Assembly (NCBI GenBank): GCA_049301135.1
Contig: JBAQKP010000044.1
Coordinates: 14,226-78,225, forward strand
Direction: 5' to 3'
Source: JAYXXU01 sp049301135
Lineage (GTDB): Bacteria; Pseudomonadota; Gammaproteobacteria; Pseudomonadales; Moraxellaceae
DNA: 64,000 nt
Positions within the stretch are counted from its first letter, which is position 1. Each line of letters opens with the position of its first letter. This document shows, one piece after another, positions 43,255 through 52,510 of this stretch. Position numbers and translations under genes: made by a program. Below the pieces are notes generated by a model, which had not been told where the DNA came from, ran no database searches, and was given only the letters and a program-made list of their open reading frames with translations.

Positions 43255-44559
43255 ATGAATAGCATGAAAACAGCAATAGTCGTTTTGCTGACTTTGGTCA
43301 GTTTGCCGGTGATGGCAATGGATTTACTCGACACCTATCGGTTGGCGCAAAGCAATGATCCGGCATGGCGCGCCACCTTAAACACCTATCTGGCGGAGCA
43401 ACAAAACGAGGCGATTGCCTACGGTGGACTGCTGCCAAATGTGTCTGCTTTTGGCACGATCAATCGCAGTCGCTTTGAGCCGGATGCCGTTCCGCAGCAA
43501 TTTTTGTCCACCAGCGTTCAGTATTCGCTGTCAGTGCGGCAGCCGGTGTTTAGTCCGGAGCGTTGGGCGCGTTATCAGCAGGCCAAAGTCTCCACGCACC
43601 TAAATGACGCCACCTTGCGGGCGGATCAGCAGGCGTTTGTGTTAAAAGTGGCTGAGGCGTACTTTAAAGTGTTACAGGCCGAAGCACAGCTTGCGTCACT
43701 GCGTGCCGAAGAAGACGCGTTTAATCGTCAGCATCAAATGATGCAAGCGCGCTTTAAAGCCGGTGTGGTGGCGCGTACCGATGTGACCGAGGCACTGGCA
43801 CAACACCAAAACGCCATCGCCAACCGGATCTCGGCTGAGGTGAATATCACCGCCAGCCGTGAGGAGTTGACGGCGATTTTGGGACAGCCCGTCGGTCAGT
43901 TGGCCGAATTGCGGCCGGATCTGCCGTATGAGCCGCCATATCCGGTGCAGATCATGGATTGGGAAGCACTGGCCAAACAGCACAACCCGAATATCGCGGT
44001 TGCGCGGTTGCGTGCCGATGTGGCCGAGCAAAACCGCCAAATCCAGCGCGCCGGTCACAAGCCACGGCTTGATTTGGTCGGTAGCGCCAGCGAAAACAAG
44101 CCTGACTTGGCATTGCAGAGTTTTAGCGAAGGTCGCAATCTATCCGTTGGGCTGGAGTTGAGTATTCCGATTTATAGCGGTGGCCAGACCACGCGTTTGG
44201 TGCGCCAAGCGGCCTATCAAGTCGACGCTGCGCAAGATCAGATCACGGTCACTGAACGGCAAGCGACCTCGCAAGTGCGCAGTGCATTCTTAAATCTTCA
44301 GGCTGATCAAGCACGGATTGCAGCACGTCAGGCTGCGGTCGAGTCCGGCGATGTGGTTGCCGAAGCCTCGCAAGTCGGTTATGAGTTGGGTGTGCGTAAC
44401 ATCGTCGAGGTGTTGCTGGCACAGCGCAGTGCGTTTGCGGCGCGACGTGACTTTATTGCGGCACGCTATGACTATGTGATCAACGTGTTGCGTTTGCGTG
44501 CGGCGGCGGGGCAACTGACCGCAACTGATCTGGCCGAGATCAATACTTGGCTTAAATAA
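43255..44559 (+). CDS. tolC: TolC family outer membrane efflux protein
   Basis: An outer membrane channel for efflux pumps and type I secretion, 434 residues. A signal peptide ends at VMA-M (about residue 21). Two OEP repeats follow, with paired long helices ('EAYFKVLQAEAQLASLRAEE', 'AKQHNPNIAVARLRADVAEQ') and strands ('VGLELSIPIYSGGQTTRL'). The C-terminal tail is short. The start could also be ATG 43264, three codons later. It is divergent from thiC, as in Acinetobacter. The associated pump genes are not in the window. Confidence 0.92.
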   Translation: MNSMKTAIVVLLTLVSLPVMAMDLLDTYRLAQSNDPAWRATLNTYLAEQQNEAIAYGGLLPNVSAFGTINRSRFEPDAVPQQFLSTSVQYSLSVRQPVFSPERWARYQQAKVSTHLNDATLRADQQAFVLKVAEAYFKVLQAEAQLASLRAEEDAFNRQHQMMQARFKAGVVARTDVTEALAQHQNAIANRISAEVNITASREELTAILGQPVGQLAELRPDLPYEPPYPVQIMDWEALAKQHNPNIAVARLRADVAEQNRQIQRAGHKPRLDLVGSASENKPDLALQSFSEGRNLSVGLELSIPIYSGGQTTRLVRQAAYQVDAAQDQITVTERQATSQVRSAFLNLQADQARIAARQAAVESGDVVAEASQVGYELGVRNIVEVLLAQRSAFAARRDFIAARYDYVINVLRLRAAAGQLTATDLAEINTWLK

Positions 44560-44702
44560 TGCTACAGCAGTCATCGAATCGTCATCGCCATGCAGCATGC
44601 TATGGCGTGCCATATTGTTTGTGACTCACCCAAGGCAGCCGATCGTCAAGATCATCGCGCAGCGTGTGTCAGTACCGAGTTAGGGTTAGGAGTAGTGCCG
44701 TC

Positions 44703-45428
44703 ATGTGTCCTTCATTTGATCAACATATCAAACACACCTCAAATCAGTTTGAAGCTGACTTAGAAAAAGTCCATCGGATTTTTATGGGGATGGGCGGCAT
44801 GGTCGAGCAACAAGTGGCGGATGCCATTCATGCACTGCTTGATGTCGATGCTGAATTGGCGATTCGGGTACAGCAACAAGATCAGGTGGTCAATAAATTT
44901 GAAACTGACCTCGACAGTGCGCTGGCGTTGATCTTAGTGCGTCGGCAACCGACTGCCAATGATCTGCGCACCGTTTTGGCGATGAGTAAAGCCAACACCG
45001 ACCTTGAGCGGATCGGCGATGAAGCCAGCAAGATCGCGCGGATTGCCCAAGCCTTGGTCAGTGAAGGCGAGTCACCGCGCGGCTACATGGAAGCACGGCA
45101 TATCGGCAATCAAGTGCGCCTGATGATCCGCGAGGCACTCGATGCCTTTGCGCGGCTCGATGCGGAGCAAGCCTTGCGAGTGATGCAAGCCGATGCGGAT
45201 ATTGACCGTGAATACCAGTCGGCCACTCGCACGCTGATGACCTTTATGATGGAAGATCCGCGCCAAATCACCCGTGTGATGAACGTGCTGTGGGTACTGC
45301 GTTCGCTGGAGCGGATGGGTGATCATGCGCGTAACATCAGTGAGCAGGTGATTTATATGGTCAAAGGCCGTGATGTCCGGCACACGCATCTTGATACGAT
45401 TGAGCAGCAATTAAACCAAGACTTGTAA
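44703..45428 (+). CDS. phoU: Phosphate signalling protein PhoU
   Basis: A 241-residue all-helical protein with two three-helix PhoU repeats. Each repeat carries the family's acidic metal motif: 'ELAIRVQQQDQVVNKFETDL' / 'KANTDLERIGDEASKIA' and 'QADADIDREYQSATRTLM' / 'VLRSLERMGDHARNIS'. It restrains PhoR and the Pst transporter in phosphate signalling. AGGAG lies ten bases before ATG 44703. No pst or phoBR genes are in the window, so it stands alone here. Confidence 0.94.
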   Translation: MCPSFDQHIKHTSNQFEADLEKVHRIFMGMGGMVEQQVADAIHALLDVDAELAIRVQQQDQVVNKFETDLDSALALILVRRQPTANDLRTVLAMSKANTDLERIGDEASKIARIAQALVSEGESPRGYMEARHIGNQVRLMIREALDAFARLDAEQALRVMQADADIDREYQSATRTLMTFMMEDPRQITRVMNVLWVLRSLERMGDHARNISEQVIYMVKGRDVRHTHLDTIEQQLNQDL

Positions 45429-45535
45429 GGGGGTTGTGGACGTCTGAGCCATGGCCGCGCGGCCTGACCGCATGGTGTGTTGCCGCGTGGCTGGCGTACA
45501 AACCGTCTACAGGCTTTGATTTTTAATCACTCAAC

Positions 45536-45572
45536 AACACCTCTGCGCTCGGCTGGGGTGTTTTGTCTTTTG
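45536..45572 (+). terminator. Intrinsic terminator after phoU
   Basis: AACACC (45536-45541) pairs with GGTGTT (45557-45562) with further partial pairing inside; TTTTGTCTTTT follows. It fits a terminator for phoU. Confidence 0.7.
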
Positions 45573-45712
45573 CGGTGGGGGAGGGTGCGACAGTTGGGTT
45601 TTAGGGTCGAACAGCATAAAACCCTGACGAAAGGCACTTCACTGTTCGCCAATGGCGCATGGATCGCTTGTTCCAAACAGGTGAATCACTACACAATATC
45701 CACGAGTTTGAT

Positions 45713-45731
45713 ACGCCTGTTACACAGGCGT
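45713..45731. repeat. Perfect short inverted repeat
   Basis: ACGCCTGT-TAC-ACAGGCGT: eight pairs with a three-base loop, about 230 bases before the giant gene. There is no T-run after it. It may be an operator or an RNA hairpin. Confidence 0.5.
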
Positions 45732-45962
45732 CACGATGCTTGTCTCTAATATGGTTTCGATCGCCGCTGTGCATGGTTTATGCGTGTGCGATGGCCTCGG
45801 TAGTGGGATATGGTGGCGAGTGGTGGGTATCGAATAAGGATGGTTTTCATCCAAACGCAGCGTTGCTGTATTGCTGATCCGATGAGTAGATGGTTATGAC
45901 CTTTCAGTCTTTTGAGCGAGCCCTAAAACAGCCAAGTCATACCGTTGAATGTGGGGTGCGCT

Positions 45963-48900
45963 ATGTGGGGCAATAATAAGATGGATAAAATGGACAAAAA
46001 AATGATTGCTGGTATGAAGCAAAAGTGGTTTATCGTGTTGCATATGATTGCAGCAGCAATGGCATTGTTTTCACTGATATTTTTGGTAATTGGTAATCCG
46101 GCCCATGCTTTAATTCAGCGTAGCTTTAAAAATTTAAGTTTTGAAGATGTTCAGATATCAAGTACCGCGCCATGTCGGGTCTATGCGTCATCTGACGCTA
46201 CTACGCCTTCGGCCAGTGTTCCCGGATGGACGACAACCCATCCTAGTTTCTCTGGTGGTGGCCGTATTTCTTGTGCTGGTACGGTGAGCGCAGGGGTAGA
46301 CACTACCAGCATCGCGCCAATTATAGAAGTCTGGAAAGGTCCACGATTTTTAACAGGCGGAACTACGACCTGTAATAACAATTCACAAGATTGTATTAAT
46401 GGCCGGAGCGGAAATCAATTTGTAGAATTAAATGCTGAATCTTTATCTGAAATCAGACAACAAGTGTGTCTGGAAACAGGTGAAAGTGTAGGCTGGAAAT
46501 TTAGCCATAATGGACGCAATGCAACAGCAGATCAGATGCGCTTTAAGGCGGGGAGTCAGTCCATTATTCGGGTAGCTACCTCAACTACAGGAAGCGGAAA
46601 TGTGCTGGGCTGTGACAGCGGCACATGTAATGCTGTACAGTCGGGACGAACTACCCTATTTACTAAGACCCGCTGGGCTGATTATAGTGGTTCGTTTACA
46701 GCAAATAACTCGACCAATACTTATATCGGTTTTGAATCCTTAAATGGTTCCTCGACTCAAGGTAACTTTCTGGATGATATTCAAGTTACGTTAAAACCGG
46801 CGGTTGAGTTTAAGCTGGGCACTTATAGCCAGGTAGAAAATCAGACTGCGCCTACGGTTGATCTTCAGGTAGTTGGTATTGTACAGGCAAACATCAGCTT
46901 AAATCTCACCATTGACCCCACATCTACTGCGGTAATAGGCACGGATTACACCCTTAATGGTGGAACTAGTACCAGTTTTAATATCACATTACCAGCAGGT
47001 GATTATAGCAATGGAACTGTTATTAGTATTCCGGTTACTTTACTCAATAATAGCATTGTTGAGGGAAGCCGGTTTTTCAAAGTCATTTTAACGCCTGATG
47101 CTACCAAATTCACTATTATGCCAACCAGTAGCTGTACTAATACAGGGGGGAATGCTAGTTCAACTTTTGCTATTCAAGATGATGACATTGGTCTTCAGTT
47201 GGAAAAAAGTTGGGTCAATGCCAGCGTAAATGATAAAGCAACTTTAACGACTACAGGAGGTGGTTCAGGGGCTAGTAATATCAGTAGCGTGGTAACAGCG
47301 AATACAGCTACTGAAACAGATACCTCTAATACCATTATTTTAGCGGCTGGAGCATCACGTACGCTTTCAGAAACACTCAATAGTTCAAATTCTGGAGCAT
47401 ATAGTGTATCTGGCTGGACATGTAATGGGGGGAGTTTAAGTGGTTCGGTGTTAACAACATCAACTGCTGATTATGGTAAGACCATTAAATGTACGATTAC
47501 TAATTCTCGAACTACATCATTACAGCTGGCAAAAGCATGGGGTGCTGGTAGTTCTGTCAGTGATAGCGCTACGATTGGTGCAACCACAGGGGGTACTAAT
47601 AATACCAGTGCATTTACTACGATAGGTGGTACAAATGCAACCAGTGGTACTCCGGTTGCTATTGCAACGGGTAATACCATAACTTTTCCAGCAGAAACCG
47701 GCACTAATATTGCTGGTTACAATAGTGTCTTAAGTTGTACAGCAAATAATGGTGCGACAGCCAATGCTTTAAGTGGCACTAATGGTCAAGTGAGTAACAC
47801 ATTATTGATCGGTGCAGGCGATGCAGGCAAAGCGATTGTTTGTACTTATAGCAATACCCGTAAGAGCACGACATTCCGCCTTGCCAAAGCATGGGGCGCG
47901 AACAGTATTACAAACAACGTGGCAAACCTGAATGCAACCACAGGGTTAATTAACAACACCGCAGCGTTTACCAGCACTGCAAGTACAGCAACCAATGGCG
48001 CAACAGTAACAGTATTTGCTGGTGAAACAGCAACATTGCCTGCGGAAACCATGAGCTCAGGCACACTGGCAAACTACAATACTGTAGTGAGTTGTAATGC
48101 GGGAACTTTGTCTGGTACTAATGGTCAGTCAAGCGGCAATACATTAACGGTGACTGCGGCAGCAACTGCAACTGCGCCAATTACCTGTACCTATACCAAT
48201 ACACGTATTGCACAACAGTTGAGTGTGGCAAAAACATGGCAAAATGCAATAAATGGTCATACGGCTAGTGCGACCACGACGGGCGGCACCAATAATGCCA
48301 GCGTTAGCTCCACGTCAACTGGGAATAACACCACCACAGGCACGCCAGTCACTGTCTATGCGGGTGATGTGGTGAACTTGCCAACTGAAACCTTAGGTGG
48401 CGGTGCACTGCCAGTGCAATACAACAGTGCACTGGCTTGTAGCGGTGGCACAACCTTAGCAAGTGGTGCAATGAATCGTAGCATTACCATTACTGCCAAC
48501 ACGACGGCGACGGTCTGTACCTATACCAATACATTTATTGTATCGGGTGCAATTAATGGTCGCGTGTTTGAAGACAGCAACTATGGTGGCGGCGCAGGTC
48601 GTAGCTATGCAACATCTAGCGGCAGTGCACGTTCAAATGCTCGTGTAGAACTCTATGATAGTTCAGGCAATTTTGTGACCAGTGCCACCACAGACGCGAG
48701 TGGTAATTATAGCTTTACTGGCCTTGCTGCAGGCAACTATACAGTGCGTGTGGTGAATAGTAGCGTCACCTCATCGCGTGGCACAGGCGGCTTGGCAGTA
48801 CAAACCTTTAGAGCTAACGCTACTACTGGCATTGCTGTGGCGGATACCAATCGCGTGGGTGGTGAAACACCAAGTCTCGTGGATGCAGGTAATGGCACAA

Positions 48901-51900
48901 CCACACTGGCATCTTTAACGACTGCGACAACCACTGCCCAATCGGTTGCTCCTGTGACTGTTGCTTTAGGCACAATTACAGGTGTCGATTTTGGTTATAA
49001 CTTTAGTACCATCGTGAATACCAATGATTTAGGTCAAGGCTCATTACGTCAATTTATTATCAATACCAATACGTTGAGTGATGGTTTGGCGCAGTCAGGC
49101 TCAAGCAACAATACACGCGGCGCAAGCTCAAGCCTACCGTCTGGTCGTGATAGCACGATATTTATGATTCCTGATGGCGCAAGTCATGCAGGTATTCGTA
49201 GTGGTTTAACCAATCAGTTAACGGGTGGGGTTGCCATTATTAAAGTAGCCAGTAGCTTGCCAGCCATTACGGGTGGCAATACGCTGATTGATGGTGGCAC
49301 GCAGACCTTTAATATTGGTAATAGCAACACCACCACGCTGAACAGTGCGTCAACGGTTGGTATTGATAATTTGTCTGTACCTGCCATTGCAGGGCCAGAG
49401 GTTCAAATTGAACCCACCAGTGGTTTTTATGCTTCAACAGTCAATGGTTTAACTTTATCTTCCAATGACAATACGGTACAAAATATTTCTATCTCTGGTT
49501 TCACAGGAACAGGTGGAACGGATCAGGGGGATATTTACGTCAGTGCAGGGGCAACAGGCACGCTGATTCGCTGGAATACCGTGGGTATTACCGCCACCAG
49601 TTATAGTGATCGTGGAGCAGGTGTGCGTACCACAGACTATGGTATTTATTCTCTGGCTGGTTCTTTAACTGTGCGTGAAAATATCGTTGCTTATGTGGGT
49701 GCAGGTGGCATTGAGCTATTTAATGTGAGCAGTATTTTGGTAGAGGCCAATGAATTGCGTGGCAACGCCATTATCAACTCCAGCGCGGAAAATGTGAATG
49801 TCAATTCTGGTAGTGGTTTGACTGCGCGTGGCAACTTAAGCCGTGATGCAGGCGGCCCCGGTTTTGATACTTCGGGTAGCAGCGGTGGCAACCTGTTTGA
49901 AAACAACAGCGTCATTAATAATGGTCGCTTAGAAACCGGGCAGAACTCAGGCTTGCGTATTAATGGAACGAATAACACCATTCGTAAAAACATTATTACG
50001 CAAAACCATGGGGCGGGTGTGTTGGTTCGCAGTGGCAGTACGGGCAACCTGATTACCCAGAACAGCACCTATGCCAATGGCACGACAGGCACTGTCACCA
50101 AACAATTGGGTATTGATTTAACCTCTGGCAGTGATAGCCAAAATACAGGGACAGCACCATTTGTTACTGTGAATGATGCCAATGATTCCGATAGTGGTGG
50201 CAATAATCTACTCAATTTTCCTGTGTTTGAAAGTATCACCATCTCGGGTGCTAATTTAGTGCTGAAAGGTTGTGCGCCAGCAGGGGCAAGCATTGAGCTG
50301 TTTGAGGCTGATGTGAGTCCTGGTAAGGCGGTCTCCGTTGGTTCAAATACCAATGCACCGCGCACGCTGGATTATGGCGAAGGGCAAACTTACTTAACGA
50401 CCTTAACAGAAGGGGTGAGTGATACCGATAGTGGTACAAATTGCCCTGCACTGGATGGTAATGATCAAACAGGAATGTCACGCTTTGCCTTCAGTGTTGC
50501 CGTTCCATCGGGCGTGGCAGTGGGTGACTTGTTGACGACTACAGCAACGGTGAGTAGCAATACCTCTGAGTTCTCGCCAGTGGTTCGTGCCAGCAATGCC
50601 CCAACGCTAACCAAGGCATTTAATCCAACCAGTATCATCGCTGGTCAAAACAGCGTGCTGACCATTACGCTGGCTAACAGCAACACAGTAGCTGCTACCT
50701 TAACTGGTAGTTTGGCAGATAACTTGCCTGCCAACGTGACCATTGCCGATTTACCAAATGCCACAACCACCTGCACAGGCGGTGCTGGTGTGACTGCTGT
50801 TACTGGTCAGTCAGTGGTTACATTGGCATCAGGTGCGGTGATTCCTGCCAATAATAGCTGTACCGTGAGCGTGAAAGTCACTTCTACTGTTGCTGGGATT
50901 TATACCAATACCATTGCTGCTGGTGCATTGCGTACCACGGTGGGCGACAATCTGTTGGCCGCTACCGATGACCTGACCGTCAATAGCCTTGTCGCCATCA
51001 CTGGCCGCGTGTTTAACGATAACGGCGGTACCGACCCTGTTCCCGCGACTGTCATTGCCAATGCTTACAATGGCACCCAAAACACAGGTGAGTTGGGGAT
51101 TGCGGGCAGCACCGTACGCCTCACCAACTGCGCTGCTAACCCTGCACCTGCCGATGTTTTGGCCACCACGCAGACCGATGCGGCCGGTGATTACCGTTTC
51201 GGTATCGTTGCCAGCCAGCTGAGTAGTCCATTTTGTGTCACGCAAACCAATCTGGCAGGCGACACTTCGGTCAGCGGCACAGGAGATTATACGCGTGCCA
51301 CCGACACGATTGAGATTGCCAACACCGGTGCAGCGTCTTACACCGATCACGATTTTGGTGATGCACGCCTGAATCTGGTCTTGACCAGTGATGGTCAGCA
51401 AACCACCACCCCAAGCGGCACAGTCAGCTATCCGCATGTGTTGCGCAGTGAGGCCGTATTGGATGTTGATACCCTAAATACGCTAAGCAGCGAAAATCCA
51501 ACACTGGGCTGGACGACGATTCTGTATCGGGACGATGACTGTGATGGGACGATTGATGCGGGTGAGCTAGCGCTGACCAGTGCAATCGGTCAGTTGCTAC
51601 CCAACCAAGAGATCTGTGTGGTACAGCGAGTCAATGCACCTGCCAATGCCAGTAACGGTGCGCAGCATGTGGCAACTTTGAGCGCGAGCTATACAGCGAC
51701 CGTGCAAGACAGTGGCGTCTTGAGTGGTAGCAGTAACACCCGCACTGACACCACACTGGTCGGTACGGCTGGTCTAGACATGCGTAAACAAGTGCGTGTG
51801 GTGGCAAGTTGCCCATCGACTGGCGCGGACGTGGCTGCATTTACAGAGCGTAATACGGCGAAAAATGGTGATTTCTTAGAGTATGAGATTATCTATAGTA

Positions 51901-52136
51901 ACCGCAGTACGCGAAATCTAAGCCAGTTGACCGTGCGTGACGTTGCACCAAGCAGCACCACCTTCAAGTCGGCGGCGTGCCAGTCCACTCCAAGTGGCAG
52001 CAGCTGTACCGCCCCTGTGACGGCTGGTGTAAATGGTGATCTCGCATGGAGCTTGGCTAACATTGCGCCCGCCGCTACCGGTAGCGTTCGCTTCTGCGTA
52101 CAAGTACCACCACTGGCTGCACCACCGATCAAATAA
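45963..52136 (+). CDS. Giant mosaic surface/secreted protein
   Basis: About 2,057 residues. A long signal peptide ends near AHA-L (about 45). Next come a globular region (45-280), a Calx-beta-like domain (about 280-409, 'VEGSRFFKVILTPDATKF'), and four tandem units of roughly 110-118 residues starting near 409, 518, 636 and 750; each begins '(L)xLxKxW' and the breaks are marked by 'CTITNSR', 'CTYSNTR', 'CTYTNTR' and 'CTYTNTF', like prealbumin/Cna-B folds. An SdrD-B domain (about 860-935), 'GSLRQFI' (about 1,024), a parallel beta-helix (about 1,155-1,385), a DUF11-like domain, a second SdrD-B (about 1,680-1,800) and a terminal DUF11 domain (1,938-2,057) follow. No LPXTG, autotransporter barrel or RTX repeats are seen. 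Composition is AT-rich to about 50,930, then GC-rich. Probably an adhesin; function and export route are unknown. Confidence 0.85.
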   Translation: MWGNNKMDKMDKKMIAGMKQKWFIVLHMIAAAMALFSLIFLVIGNPAHALIQRSFKNLSFEDVQISSTAPCRVYASSDATTPSASVPGWTTTHPSFSGGGRISCAGTVSAGVDTTSIAPIIEVWKGPRFLTGGTTTCNNNSQDCINGRSGNQFVELNAESLSEIRQQVCLETGESVGWKFSHNGRNATADQMRFKAGSQSIIRVATSTTGSGNVLGCDSGTCNAVQSGRTTLFTKTRWADYSGSFTANNSTNTYIGFESLNGSSTQGNFLDDIQVTLKPAVEFKLGTYSQVENQTAPTVDLQVVGIVQANISLNLTIDPTSTAVIGTDYTLNGGTSTSFNITLPAGDYSNGTVISIPVTLLNNSIVEGSRFFKVILTPDATKFTIMPTSSCTNTGGNASSTFAIQDDDIGLQLEKSWVNASVNDKATLTTTGGGSGASNISSVVTANTATETDTSNTIILAAGASRTLSETLNSSNSGAYSVSGWTCNGGSLSGSVLTTSTADYGKTIKCTITNSRTTSLQLAKAWGAGSSVSDSATIGATTGGTNNTSAFTTIGGTNATSGTPVAIATGNTITFPAETGTNIAGYNSVLSCTANNGATANALSGTNGQVSNTLLIGAGDAGKAIVCTYSNTRKSTTFRLAKAWGANSITNNVANLNATTGLINNTAAFTSTASTATNGATVTVFAGETATLPAETMSSGTLANYNTVVSCNAGTLSGTNGQSSGNTLTVTAAATATAPITCTYTNTRIAQQLSVAKTWQNAINGHTASATTTGGTNNASVSSTSTGNNTTTGTPVTVYAGDVVNLPTETLGGGALPVQYNSALACSGGTTLASGAMNRSITITANTTATVCTYTNTFIVSGAINGRVFEDSNYGGGAGRSYATSSGSARSNARVELYDSSGNFVTSATTDASGNYSFTGLAAGNYTVRVVNSSVTSSRGTGGLAVQTFRANATTGIAVADTNRVGGETPSLVDAGNGTTTLASLTTATTTAQSVAPVTVALGTITGVDFGYNFSTIVNTNDLGQGSLRQFIINTNTLSDGLAQSGSSNNTRGASSSLPSGRDSTIFMIPDGASHAGIRSGLTNQLTGGVAIIKVASSLPAITGGNTLIDGGTQTFNIGNSNTTTLNSASTVGIDNLSVPAIAGPEVQIEPTSGFYASTVNGLTLSSNDNTVQNISISGFTGTGGTDQGDIYVSAGATGTLIRWNTVGITATSYSDRGAGVRTTDYGIYSLAGSLTVRENIVAYVGAGGIELFNVSSILVEANELRGNAIINSSAENVNVNSGSGLTARGNLSRDAGGPGFDTSGSSGGNLFENNSVINNGRLETGQNSGLRINGTNNTIRKNIITQNHGAGVLVRSGSTGNLITQNSTYANGTTGTVTKQLGIDLTSGSDSQNTGTAPFVTVNDANDSDSGGNNLLNFPVFESITISGANLVLKGCAPAGASIELFEADVSPGKAVSVGSNTNAPRTLDYGEGQTYLTTLTEGVSDTDSGTNCPALDGNDQTGMSRFAFSVAVPSGVAVGDLLTTTATVSSNTSEFSPVVRASNAPTLTKAFNPTSIIAGQNSVLTITLANSNTVAATLTGSLADNLPANVTIADLPNATTTCTGGAGVTAVTGQSVVTLASGAVIPANNSCTVSVKVTSTVAGIYTNTIAAGALRTTVGDNLLAATDDLTVNSLVAITGRVFNDNGGTDPVPATVIANAYNGTQNTGELGIAGSTVRLTNCAANPAPADVLATTQTDAAGDYRFGIVASQLSSPFCVTQTNLAGDTSVSGTGDYTRATDTIEIANTGAASYTDHDFGDARLNLVLTSDGQQTTTPSGTVSYPHVLRSEAVLDVDTLNTLSSENPTLGWTTILYRDDDCDGTIDAGELALTSAIGQLLPNQEICVVQRVNAPANASNGAQHVATLSASYTATVQDSGVLSGSSNTRTDTTLVGTAGLDMRKQVRVVASCPSTGADVAAFTERNTAKNGDFLEYEIIYSNRSTRNLSQLTVRDVAPSSTTFKSAACQSTPSGSSCTAPVTAGVNGDLAWSLANIAPAATGSVRFCVQVPPLAAPPIK
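47190..48545 (+). repeat. Four tandem Cna-B-like coding repeats
   Basis: Four units start near 47190, 47517, 47871 and 48213, with lengths of about 327, 354, 342 and 330 bases. Each encodes a first strand of the form 'LxLxKxW', a Thr/Asn-rich middle and the end 'CTxxNTR'. The first two units are more AT-rich than the last two, so the copies differ in age or origin. Confidence 0.75.
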
Positions 52137-52148
52137 TCAGTGACCAGC

Positions 52149-52186
52149 AAAAAGCCTCACACTCTGATGAATGTGGGGCTTTTTTA
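52149..52186. terminator. Bidirectional intrinsic terminator
   Basis: AAAAAGCCTCACA (from 52150) pairs with TGTGGGGCTTTTTT (to 52185), with one G-T pair. It separates the giant gene from the leftward yggX. Confidence 0.88.
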
Positions 52187-52234
52187 ATGGCTTGCACTGA
52201 ATAAACTGACAAGCTATCAGCTACTCAGTGTGTA

Positions 52235-52510
52235 TTAGGACTCAGTCGGTGGTTTCCAGCCTTCCGCTTGTTCGACCGCCTCACCTGATAGGAATTTTTC
52301 GCGTTGCTCATCCAAGAATTTACGCGACTCAGGATCCATCACGTTGAGACGTTTCTCATTGATTAACAAGGTCTGATGTCTGAGCCACTCTTGCCATGCT
52401 TGTTTAGACACGGTTTCAAACATCTGCTGACCTTTGGCGGTCGGAAACGGCGCAAACTCTAAGCCTTCCAGCTCGGTCTGATATTTACGACAAAATACAG
52501 TACGACTCAT
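52235..52510 (-). CDS. yggX: Fe(II)-trafficking/oxidative damage protein YggX
   Basis: A 91-residue YggX protein, which protects iron-sulfur clusters and may move Fe(II). The family start 'MSRTVFCRKYQTELEGL' with Cys7 is intact, and 'KQAWQEWLRHQTLLINEKRL' and 'FLDEQREKFLSG' are conserved helices. Its start overlaps the argH stop by four bases, so the two are co-translated. Confidence 0.95.
   Translation of the reverse strand: MSRTVFCRKYQTELEGLEFAPFPTAKGQQMFETVSKQAWQEWLRHQTLLINEKRLNVMDPESRKFLDEQREKFLSGEAVEQAEGWKPPTES

Larger units (their letters stand above)
45429..45962. other. Long intergenic region before the giant surface protein
   Basis: This 534-base stretch holds the phoU terminator at 45536-45570 and a perfect short hairpin at 45713-45731. 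Two ORFs of 90 and 72 codons cross it, but neither has a ribosome site or a recognisable protein, so I treat them as chance. The rest should carry the promoter of the giant gene; no strong consensus is evident. Confidence 0.5.

Noticed and set aside
44560..44702. Possible RNA or terminator between tolC and phoU
   Set aside because: Only short imperfect stems are visible and there is no T-run.
45477..45877. Two overlapping small ORFs before the giant gene
   Set aside because: No ribosome sites, no recognisable protein, and one crosses the phoU terminator and the short hairpin.
47190..48545. Possible CRISPR or DNA-level tandem array
   Set aside because: Unit lengths of about 330-350 bases and divergence at base level show protein-domain repeats, not spacers and repeats.
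50829..51437. A 202-codon ORF antisense to the 3' part of the giant gene
   Set aside because: It appears where the giant gene becomes GC-rich, which opens the opposite frame; the protein shows no domain.
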